Shown: positions 1 to 6,211 of the stretch, one piece after another
Position numbering within the stretch: the first letter of the stretch is position 1
How the letters are laid out: each line of letters starts with the position of its first letter
Assembly: GCF_001552635.1 (NCBI RefSeq)
Contig: NZ_BCRO01000022.1
Coordinates: 1-64,000, forward strand
Reading direction: 5' to 3'
DNA from: Actinomadura hibisca NBRC 15177
Lineage (GTDB): Bacteria; Actinomycetota; Actinomycetes; Streptosporangiales; Streptosporangiaceae
Length of the DNA: 64,000 bases
Translations under genes and position numbers: made by a program
Notes under the pieces: model-generated
Told to the model about the DNA's origin: nothing
Databases searched by the model: none
The model's input: only the letters and a program-made list of their open reading frames with translations

Positions 1-125
1 GCGACGGCGCGGCCGAGCCCGCAGCCGGGCCGGACGCGACGCCCGCGGCCCGTCCGGCGCGCCGCACCCGGGCCGCCAAGAACGAGCGCCGCCGCCTCGG
101 CAAGCGCGGCGGCGGCACCCGGTGA
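1..125 (+). CDS. C-terminal end of an unknown protein (5' end outside window)
   Basis: An open frame enters from the left edge and stops at TGA 123-125. About 40 residues are visible. They are rich in Ala, Pro and Arg and end in a basic tail (KNERRRLGKRGGGTR). Such tails occur on many actinobacterial nucleic-acid-binding proteins, but no domain is visible, so no function is assigned. It converges on rpiB. Confidence 0.5.
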   Translation, partial: DGAAEPAAGPDATPAARPARRTRAAKNERRRLGKRGGGTR

Positions 126-159
126 ACGGCGTCAGATGAGCTGTGTCAGATGAGCTGTG

Positions 160-636
160 TCAGTTCTCCAGCGGCAGCGGCGGCAGCTCGCCGGTGTGCT
201 CGTAGCCGCTGAGCATCTTGATCCGGCGGGTGTGCCGCGGCTCCTTGGAGTAGGCGGTCTCCAGGAACAGCTCGACGAAGCGCGTCGCGGTGTCCTGGTC
301 GTACTGCCGGGCGCCGAGGCTGATGACGTTGGCGTCGTTGTGCTCGCGGGCCAGGCGGGCGGTGTCCTCGCTGAACACCAGCGCGGCGCGCACCCCCTTG
401 ACCTTGTTGGCGGCGATGGCCTCGCCGTTGCCCGAGCCGCCGATCACGATGCCCAGCGAGCCCGGGTCGGCGGCGACCTTCTCGGCCGCCCGCAGCACGA
501 ACGGCGGGTAGTCGTCCACCGCGTCGTAGACGAAGGCCCCGCAGTCCACGGGCTCGTGGCCGTGGGCCTTCAGCCAGCCGACCAGGTGCTCTTTGAGCTC
601 GTAACCGGCATGGTCGCATCCAAGAAACACGCGCAT
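160..636 (-). CDS. rpiB: Ribose-5-phosphate isomerase B
   Basis: This 158-residue protein interconverts ribose 5-phosphate and ribulose 5-phosphate in the pentose phosphate pathway. It opens with MRVFLGCDHAGYELK, the RpiB N-terminus with its Asp-His pair. It also carries the GIVIGGSGNGEAIAANKVKG anion-hole region and the ALVFSEDTARLAREHNDANV segment of the family. I chose the ATG at 634-636 because the frame extends 24 codons further upstream without family similarity. The length is normal. The neighbourhood (rpiB, DsbA-like, pepN) matches the order seen in mycobacteria around Rv2465c-Rv2467. A 14-bp tandem duplication lies just past the stop. Confidence 0.95.
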   Translation of the reverse strand: MRVFLGCDHAGYELKEHLVGWLKAHGHEPVDCGAFVYDAVDDYPPFVLRAAEKVAADPGSLGIVIGGSGNGEAIAANKVKGVRAALVFSEDTARLAREHNDANVISLGARQYDQDTATRFVELFLETAYSKEPRHTRRIKMLSGYEHTGELPPLPLEN

Positions 637-679
637 GGGCTGATTCTCGCAGGTCCGTGCGGCGGGCCGGGCGGCCGGG

Positions 680-1636
680 TCAGCGGGGAGGCGCCAGGCC
701 CTCGTCACGGCCCTCGCGGCCGGGGTCGGCGGGCTCGCCGTCCGCCGGGCGGTCGGGGGCGTCCGCGGTCGTCGCGTCGGCGTCGTCGTCGGCCTTGCGG
801 GGCTCGTCCGTCTTGCGGGGCTCGTCCGCCTTGCGGAGTTCGACGGCCGCCGGGGCGTCCTGGGGCGCGTCGTCCTCGGGCTCGTCGCGCGGCGGCTCCG
901 CCTGGGCGGGCTTCGGCGGGACGTACGGCATCGCGGCGGGGTGGTCAGGCGGCAGCACGTTCCCCTGCTGGGCAGGCGGCCCGAACGGCTGCTGCGGCTG
1001 GACGGGCTGCTGCCCGGACTGCTGGACCGGTCGCCCGGCGTGCGGCTGCGGCATGGGCGGCGGCAACGACGGCCCGCCCTGCCGCGCCCCCTGCGGCAGC
1101 GGCGGGACGGCCCGGTTCCCCCGCGTGAGCAGGAACGCCACCACCGCGCCGAGCCCCGCCAGCCAGCCGTAGGCCAGCCCGAACCCCAATCCCTGGAGGA
1201 TGGTGTTCCACATCAGCTGCTCGCGCAGGCCGCCCGACAGGTCCAGCGTCGCTCCCATCAGGTAGACGCGCGGCACCGCCGCCAGGCCGGCCGCCACCAT
1301 CACCGCCCACCAGCCCGCCACCAGCGCGCCGACCGCGCCGCGCACCGGGTCCAGGGCGCGCGCGGCCACGAACACCAGCGCCCCCACGACCGCGAAGAAC
1401 AGCAGCAGGACGAAGTCCGTCCCCAGGACGTAGCCGAACGAGTCCCGGTACCCCCGCGGCGTGACCAGCCAGCTCGGGTACTGGAGCCAGCGCAGCAGCG
1501 TGCCCACCGCCCCCTGGCGGTCGATGTCGCTCTTGATGAGCGCCTCGGCGACCCACTGGTTGCCGAACAGGAGGGCGAGCAGGACCACCGGCCCCAGCGC
1601 GCCCAGGACCGTGCCGAAGATCCGCCGCGTCGTCAT
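680..1636 (-). CDS. Multi-pass membrane protein with Pro/Gln-rich cytoplasmic tail
   Basis: This is a 318-residue protein of unknown function. The first ~170 residues hold four or five hydrophobic segments (LGALGPVVLLALLF, FVLLLFFAVVGALVFVAA, AVGALVAGWWAVMVAAGLA, LGFGLAYGWLAGLGAVVAFL). The last ~145 residues are hydrophilic: first rich in Pro and Gln, then strongly charged, with repeats of the type RKADEPRKTDEP. The gene ends 43 bases before rpiB on the same strand, so co-transcription is possible. No enzymatic motif is visible and I do not recognise a named family. Confidence 0.7.
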   Translation of the reverse strand: MTTRRIFGTVLGALGPVVLLALLFGNQWVAEALIKSDIDRQGAVGTLLRWLQYPSWLVTPRGYRDSFGYVLGTDFVLLLFFAVVGALVFVAARALDPVRGAVGALVAGWWAVMVAAGLAAVPRVYLMGATLDLSGGLREQLMWNTILQGLGFGLAYGWLAGLGAVVAFLLTRGNRAVPPLPQGARQGGPSLPPPMPQPHAGRPVQQSGQQPVQPQQPFGPPAQQGNVLPPDHPAAMPYVPPKPAQAEPPRDEPEDDAPQDAPAAVELRKADEPRKTDEPRKADDDADATTADAPDRPADGEPADPGREGRDEGLAPPR

Positions 1637-1681
1637 GGCGCGCAGCGTAATGACCCTCGCGGCGGGGCGGTAGCCCCCGTC

Positions 1682-2629
1682 TCACCCCGCGTAGGCGACC
1701 GGGAAGCGGAAGTCGGGGTCCACCTGGGCCGCCAGGTCCTCGCCGGTGGCGCGGTTGGCCCAGCTGCGGGCGTTCTTGAGGTGGAACTCCACGGCCTGGC
1801 GGCGGAACTTCTCCCAGTCCTTGGCGCGGGCGTCCACGGCGGCCAGCATGGTGTCCAGCGCGGCGGTGTTGGCGTCCTCCAGCGCGACGCCCTCGCGGCC
1901 CTGCTCGACGGCGCGCACGGCGGCGGACTGGCCGAGCCAGGTCAGCAGGTCGTCGCCGACGTGCTCGCGCAGGTAGGCCAGGTCGGCGTCGCCCTGCACC
2001 TTGTTGCCGACGACGGCGATCGCCACGTCGTAGTCGCGGGCGTACTCGGTGTACTGGCGGTAGACGCCGACGCCCTTGCGGGTGGGCTCGGCCACCAGGA
2101 ACATCAGGTCGAAGCGGGTGAACAGCCCCGAGGCGAAGGTGTCGGCCCCGGCGGTCATGTCCACGACCACGTACTCGCCGGGCCCGTCCACCAGGTGGTT
2201 CAGGTACAGCTCCACCGCGCCGGTCTTGGAGTGGTAGCAGGCCACGCCGAGGTCGTCGTCGTTGAACGGGCCGGTGGCCAGCAGCGTCGCGCCGCCGACG
2301 TCCTGGCCGAGGGCGTGCACGGGGTCGTCGCCGCCGACGCGCAGCAGCCGCGAGCCCGCGCCGGGCGGGGTCGTCTTGACCATGGCCGAGGTCGAGGAGA
2401 CGCGGGGGTTGTCGCCGCGCAGCCAGTCCTTGATCTCGGGGAGGCGCTCGCCCATGGCCGGGACCTTGGCGGCGCGGTCCTCGTCCAGGCCGAGCGCCAC
2501 GCCCATGTGCTGGTTGATGTCGGCGTCGATGGCCACCACCGGCAGCCCGCGCGCGGCCAGGTGCCGGGTGAACAGCGAGGACAGGGTGGTCTTGCCGCTG
2601 CCGCCCTTGCCGACGAACGCAACCTTCAT
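1682..2629 (-). CDS. MinD/CooC-type deviant Walker ATPase
   Basis: This is a 315-residue ATPase of the SIMIBI class. The N-terminus MKVAFVGKGGSGKTTLSSLF is a deviant Walker A loop, followed by VVAIDADINQHMGVALGL. A Walker B-like strand reads YVVVDMTAGADTF, and VVGNKV is the base-recognition strand. The overall form recalls CooC, the ATPase that helps insert nickel into CO dehydrogenase, but the CXC metal motif of CooC is absent: I see only an isolated Cys in GVACYHSK. It lies 122 bases downstream of the ECF metal transporter on the same strand, so a link with metal handling is possible but unproven. The start is the ATG at 2627-2629; the 90 upstream in-frame codons are not family-like. Confidence 0.8.
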   Translation of the reverse strand: MKVAFVGKGGSGKTTLSSLFTRHLAARGLPVVAIDADINQHMGVALGLDEDRAAKVPAMGERLPEIKDWLRGDNPRVSSTSAMVKTTPPGAGSRLLRVGGDDPVHALGQDVGGATLLATGPFNDDDLGVACYHSKTGAVELYLNHLVDGPGEYVVVDMTAGADTFASGLFTRFDLMFLVAEPTRKGVGVYRQYTEYARDYDVAIAVVGNKVQGDADLAYLREHVGDDLLTWLGQSAAVRAVEQGREGVALEDANTAALDTMLAAVDARAKDWEKFRRQAVEFHLKNARSWANRATGEDLAAQVDPDFRFPVAYAG

Positions 2630-2751
2630 GACGAAAGCCCCATTTCGAATATGAAAACCGTTGCCACTTTCAGGGCGCGAGTCTGGCCGAGCCGGGGCGG
2701 GGACGCAAGCAGAATCCCCGGATCGTCCTGGGGATTCGCAGAGAGGGAGGG

Positions 2752-3510
2752 TCAGCGGCGGCGGGCGGCGGCGGCCGGGTCGAACCCGAAGGGCAACTCC
2801 AGCCGGTGCGCGCGCAGCAGGTCGTCGTCGGCCAGCAGCTCCAGCGTGGGCGCGTCGGCGGCGATCACCCCGCCCGACAACACCACCGAGCGCGGGCACA
2901 GCTCGGCCGCGTACGGCAGGTCGTGGGTGACCATCAGCACGGTCACCTCCAGGCCGCGCAGGATCTCGGCCAGCTCGCGCCGCCCGGCCGGGTCGAGGTT
3001 GGACGACGGCTCGTCCAGCACCAGGATCTCCGGCTCCATCGCCAGCACGGTCGCGACCGCGACGCGGCGGCGCTGCCCGAAGCTGAGGTGTTGCGGCGGC
3101 CGGCCGGCGACCTCCAGCATCCCGACGCGGGCGAGCGCGCCGGTCACCCGCGCCTCCAGCTCCGCGCCGCGCAGGCCGAGGTTGGCCGGGCCGAACGCCA
3201 CGTCCTCGCGGACGGTCGGCATGAACAGCTGGTCGTCGGGGTCCTGGAAGACCACGCCGACGCGGCGGCGGATCTCGCGCAGGGCCTTCTTGTCGGCCGG
3301 GTCCACGCGCAGGCCGCCGACCCGCACCTCGCCCGCGCCGCCCTGCAGGATGCCGTTCAGGTGCAGGATCAGGGTGGTCTTGCCCGCGCCGTTGGGTCCG
3401 AGCAGCGCGACGCGCTGGCCGCGCTCGACGGTCAGGTCCACGCCGAACAGCGCCTGCGTGCCGTCGGGGTAGGCGTAGGCGAGGCCGCGCACTTCCAGCG
3501 AAGGGGTCAC
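2752..3510 (-). CDS. cbiO: ECF-type cobalt/nickel transporter ATPase (CbiO/NikO)
   Basis: This 252-residue ABC ATPase powers metal uptake by the CbiMNQO or NikMNQO complex. It carries Walker A GPNGAGKTTLILHLNG, the Q-loop VVFQDPDDQLFMPTV, a signature LSFGQRRRVA, Walker B EILVLDEPSSNLD and the H-loop VTHDLPYA. The signature has F-G-Q in place of S-G-G, a type of variation common in ECF ATPases. The GTG start at 3508-3510 overlaps the cbiQ stop in the form GTGA, implying translational coupling. Confidence 0.92.
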   Translation of the reverse strand: MTPSLEVRGLAYAYPDGTQALFGVDLTVERGQRVALLGPNGAGKTTLILHLNGILQGGAGEVRVGGLRVDPADKKALREIRRRVGVVFQDPDDQLFMPTVREDVAFGPANLGLRGAELEARVTGALARVGMLEVAGRPPQHLSFGQRRRVAVATVLAMEPEILVLDEPSSNLDPAGRRELAEILRGLEVTVLMVTHDLPYAAELCPRSVVLSGGVIAADAPTLELLADDDLLRAHRLELPFGFDPAAAARRR

Positions 3511-4271
3511 GGTGCCATCCAAGCAGCCGCCGCGACCAGCGCCGCCGTCAGTGGCAGCGCCGCCGCCGACGCCCACTGCGCGCCGGTCGCGCCGACGTCG
3601 TGGAGCAGGGGCATCCGGCCGTCGTAGCCGCGGCTGAGCATGGCGAGGTGCACGCGCTCGCCGCGTTCGTAGGAGCGCAGGAACAGCGCGCCGACCGACC
3701 GGGCGAGCACGACGGTGGCGCGCAGGTCGCGGGCCTCGAAGCCGCGCGCGGCGCGGGCGACCTTCATGCGGCCCAGTTCGGCGGCGACCACGTCGCCGTA
3801 GCGCAGCATGAACGTGGCGATCTGCGTGATGAGCTGCGGCATCCGCAGCCGCTCGATGCCGAGCAGCAGCGCGCGGGGCTCGGTGGTGGCGGCGAGCAGG
3901 ATCGAGGCGACCACGCCGAGGGTGCCCTTGGCGAGGATGTTCCACGCGCCCCACAGGCCGTCCTCGCTGAGGCGCAGGCCCAGCACGGCGACCTTCTCGC
4001 CGGTCGCGAAGAACGGCATCAGGAACGCGAACGCCACGAACGGCACCTCGATGACCACGCGCCGCGCCACCGTCGCCAGCGGCACGCGCGCGACGAGCGC
4101 GACGGCGGCCAGCAGCAGCGCGAACCCGGCGAACGCCCACACGCGCTCGCGCGGGGTCGCCACCACCAGCAGCACGAACCCCAGCACCGCCACCAGCTTG
4201 CACTGCGGCGGCAGCCGGTGCACCGGCGAGGAGCCGGGCAGGTACAGCGCGTGCGCGTGGCCCGCGCCCAC
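3507..4271 (-). CDS. cbiQ: ECF-type cobalt/nickel transporter transmembrane coupling protein (CbiQ/EcfT)
   Basis: This 254-residue integral membrane protein couples the ATPase to the substrate-binding component. Several hydrophobic helices are visible, followed by the two EcfT coupling motifs: ARAARGFEARDL and LAMLSRGYDGRMP both fit the Ala-Arg-Gly / Ser-Arg-Gly pattern that docks onto the ATPases. The GTG start at 4269-4271 lies two bases after the cbiN-like stop. Its own stop overlaps the start of cbiO. Confidence 0.92.
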   Translation of the reverse strand: MGAGHAHALYLPGSSPVHRLPPQCKLVAVLGFVLLVVATPRERVWAFAGFALLLAAVALVARVPLATVARRVVIEVPFVAFAFLMPFFATGEKVAVLGLRLSEDGLWGAWNILAKGTLGVVASILLAATTEPRALLLGIERLRMPQLITQIATFMLRYGDVVAAELGRMKVARAARGFEARDLRATVVLARSVGALFLRSYERGERVHLAMLSRGYDGRMPLLHDVGATGAQWASAAALPLTAALVAAAAWMAP

Positions 4272-4273
4272 CG

Positions 4274-4612
4274 TCAGGCGTCCTGGGACGCGGTGGACGG
4301 AGCGGGCGCAGCGGGGGCGGACGAGCCGCGCCGCCGCACCACCCAGAACAGGCCGCCGCCCGCCAGCAGCACCACGCCGACGCCGATCACGCCGGACAGC
4401 CCGCCCGACAGCCGCGCGTCGCCGACGCCCTTGACGCCGTAGTCGGCCAGCGGCGAGTCCTTCATCGAATGGTCGCGCTCCTTGGCGTTGAAGCCCTTGT
4501 CCTCGGCGACCTTCTCCAGGCCGTCGGGGTGCGCGCTGGCGTAGAAGCTGACGATCCCGGCCAGCACCAGGGAGACCAGCAGGAAGGCGGCGAAGAAACG
4601 TTTGGTGGTCAT
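4274..4612 (-). CDS. cbiN: PDGLE-domain (CbiN-like) transporter subunit
   Basis: A short protein of 112 residues with an N-terminal helix (FFAAFLLVSLVLAGIVSFYA) and the diagnostic AHPDGLEKVAEDKGF motif of the PDGLE family. A second hydrophobic helix precedes a short Ala/Pro tail. In CbiMNQO/NikMNQO systems this small two-helix subunit stimulates the M component. It sits between cbiM and cbiQ, with gaps of 11 and 2 bases. The start is the ATG at 4610-4612, preceded by GGAGAACG on the coding strand. Confidence 0.88.
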   Translation of the reverse strand: MTTKRFFAAFLLVSLVLAGIVSFYASAHPDGLEKVAEDKGFNAKERDHSMKDSPLADYGVKGVGDARLSGGLSGVIGVGVVLLAGGGLFWVVRRRGSSAPAAPAPSTASQDA

Positions 4613-4623
4613 CGTCGTTCTCC

Positions 4624-5337
4624 TCAGGCGCTCGCGCCGGAGGCGCTGGCGGACTCGGTCGGGGGCGTGGTGCGCAACTCCAGCTGCCGGACCAGGCCGC
4701 GCGCGCCGTAGACCAGGTCGGGACGGACCGCCAGCACGCTGGACACCGTGACGGCGGTGATCAGCGCCTCGCCGACGCCGATCAGCACGTGCACGCCGAC
4801 CATCGCGGCGGCGACCTTGCCCAGCGGCACCTCGGTGGTGCCGCCGACCGCGTAGATCGCGGTGAACACCAGCGCCGAGCCGGGCACCGACACCACCGCC
4901 GCCGCGAACGACGCCCCGGCCACCGACGCGCGGGTGCGGGGCAACACGCGCAGCAGGCCGCGGAACACCCCGTACCCGACCAGGACCGTCACCAGGCCCA
5001 TCACCGTGATGTTGACGCCGAGCGCGGTCAGGCCGCCGTCGGCGAACAGCAGCGCCTGCACCAGCAGCACCACCGCCACGCACAACACGCCCGTGTAGGG
5101 CCCGACGAGGATGGCCGCGAGCGCGCCGCCGAGCAGGTGCCCGCTGGTCCCGGAGGCGACCGGGAAGTTCAGCATCTGCGCGGCGAACACGAAGGCGGCC
5201 ACCAGCCCGGCGAGCGGCGCGGTGCGGTCGTCCAGCTCGCGCCGGGCGCCGCGCAGCGCCACCGCGACGCCCGCCACGGCCACGGCCCCGGCCGCCAGGG
5301 AGACCGGGGCGTTGATGAATCCGTCCGGCACGTGCAC
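4624..5337 (-). CDS. cbiM: ECF-type cobalt/nickel substrate-binding membrane protein (CbiM/NikM)
   Basis: This 237-residue membrane protein is the metal-specificity component. In the family the metal is held by the amino-terminal Met and His2 of an MHIPDGF-like start plus a His in the third helix. Here a GTG at 5335-5337 gives MHVPDGFINAP, so I prefer it over the GTG three codons upstream. It also has better spacing from AGGA. The later ligand region is SGTSGHLLGGALAAILVGP. Whether cobalt or nickel is carried cannot be read from the protein; the upstream Nur-box-like site favours nickel. First gene of a four-gene operon. Confidence 0.9.
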   Translation of the reverse strand: MHVPDGFINAPVSLAAGAVAVAGVAVALRGARRELDDRTAPLAGLVAAFVFAAQMLNFPVASGTSGHLLGGALAAILVGPYTGVLCVAVVLLVQALLFADGGLTALGVNITVMGLVTVLVGYGVFRGLLRVLPRTRASVAGASFAAAVVSVPGSALVFTAIYAVGGTTEVPLGKVAAAMVGVHVLIGVGEALITAVTVSSVLAVRPDLVYGARGLVRQLELRTTPPTESASASGASA

Positions 5338-5392
5338 GTCGGTCACCGTCCTGACTCAAGGAAATGTCAGGTTCAGTGTGATAGCAGCCCTG

Positions 5393-5415
5393 TTGCAGGT
5401 GCAAGAGGGTCGCAA
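5393..5415. promoter_or_regulatory. Nur-box-like sequence and overlapping palindrome upstream of cbiM
   Basis: TTGCAGGTGCAA at 5393-5404 is a perfect 5-2-5 inverted repeat. Overlapping it, GTGCAA-GAGGG-TCGCAA at 5399-5415 fits the Streptomyces Nur consensus as I recall it (tTGCaa-N5-ttGCAA). Each half-site matches five of six positions with exact N5 spacing. It lies 56-78 bases upstream of the cbiM start. Nur is the nickel-responsive Fur-family repressor. No cobalamin riboswitch features are visible here. Confidence 0.5.
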
Positions 5416-5437
5416 CTAGGCCGGTAGACGGACAGGC

Positions 5438-6052
5438 TCAGTCGAAGATCGGGTCGCGGGTCCGGGTGCGCTTGAGCTCGAAGAACCCGTCGGTCTCGGC
5501 GACCGCGCGGACGCCGTCCCACAACTTGGCCGCGGCCTCGCCGCGCGGGATCGGGGTGACGACCGGGCCGAAGAACGCGCTGCCGGCGACCTCGATCACC
5601 GGGGTGCCCACCTCCTCGCCGACGCGGTCGATGCCGTCCTTGTGCGAGGCGCGCAGGGCCTCGTCGAAGTCGGTGGAGTCGGCGGCGGCCGCAAGCGCGG
5701 GGTCGAGCCCTGCGGCGGTCAGAGCGGCCTCGAACAGCTCCTTGCCGAAGTCCTGGCGCTCGTTGTGGCGGCGCGTGCCCAGCTCGGTGTAGAGCCGTCC
5801 GAGCGCGTCGGGGCCGTACTTCTGCTCGGCGGCGATGCAGATGCGCACCGGGCCCCAGCCCTCGTCCATCATCTGCTTGTACTTCTCCGGGACGTCCTTG
5901 CCCTCGTTCAGGACCGACAGGCTCATCACGTGCCAGCGCACCTCGATCGGGCGCGACTTCTCGACCTCCAGGATCCACCGCGAGGTGATCCACGCCCACG
6001 GGCACAGGGGGTCGAACCAGAAGTCCACCGGCGTACGGACGTCATCGGCCAC
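5438..6052 (-). CDS. DsbA-family mycothiol-linked oxidoreductase (Rv2466c-like) with CPWA active site
   Basis: A 204-residue thioredoxin-fold protein. The N-terminus (VDFWFDPLCPWAWITSRW) and the middle (ADSTDFDEALRASHKDGIDR; VGTPVIEVAGSAFFGPV with its cis-Pro) match the actinobacterial Rv2466c family, which is reduced by mycothiol and in M. tuberculosis activates nitro prodrugs. The active site here is C17-P-W-A20. The resolving cysteine of the usual CPWC is absent, so it would have to work by a one-cysteine mechanism. The GTG start is preceded by AAGGAG. It is transcribed divergently from pepN. Confidence 0.85.
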   Translation of the reverse strand: MADDVRTPVDFWFDPLCPWAWITSRWILEVEKSRPIEVRWHVMSLSVLNEGKDVPEKYKQMMDEGWGPVRICIAAEQKYGPDALGRLYTELGTRRHNERQDFGKELFEAALTAAGLDPALAAAADSTDFDEALRASHKDGIDRVGEEVGTPVIEVAGSAFFGPVVTPIPRGEAAAKLWDGVRAVAETDGFFELKRTRTRDPIFD

Positions 6053-6211
6053 GGTAAGTCTCCTTCAGGCTGATCAGCACTTAGCAGCGGCAACCCCCGG
6101 GATCACGCGCCCATTCCCCCATCGCGACCCGAAGTCGCGCCGCGGCGACCTGACGGGGCCTCCGGTTGGTAGACATGAGGGAACACAGCACTGATCGACC
6201 TAGGAGTACAT

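Noticed and set aside
941..3472. 843-codon plus-strand open frame
   Set aside because: It is antisense to the membrane protein, the ATPase and cbiO; composition is Arg/His/Gln/Gly-rich nonsense typical of high-G+C shadow frames.
5347..5437. Cobalamin riboswitch in front of cbiM
   Set aside because: The gap is too short (about 90-100 bases) and shows no B12-box-like conserved segment; a protein operator fits better.
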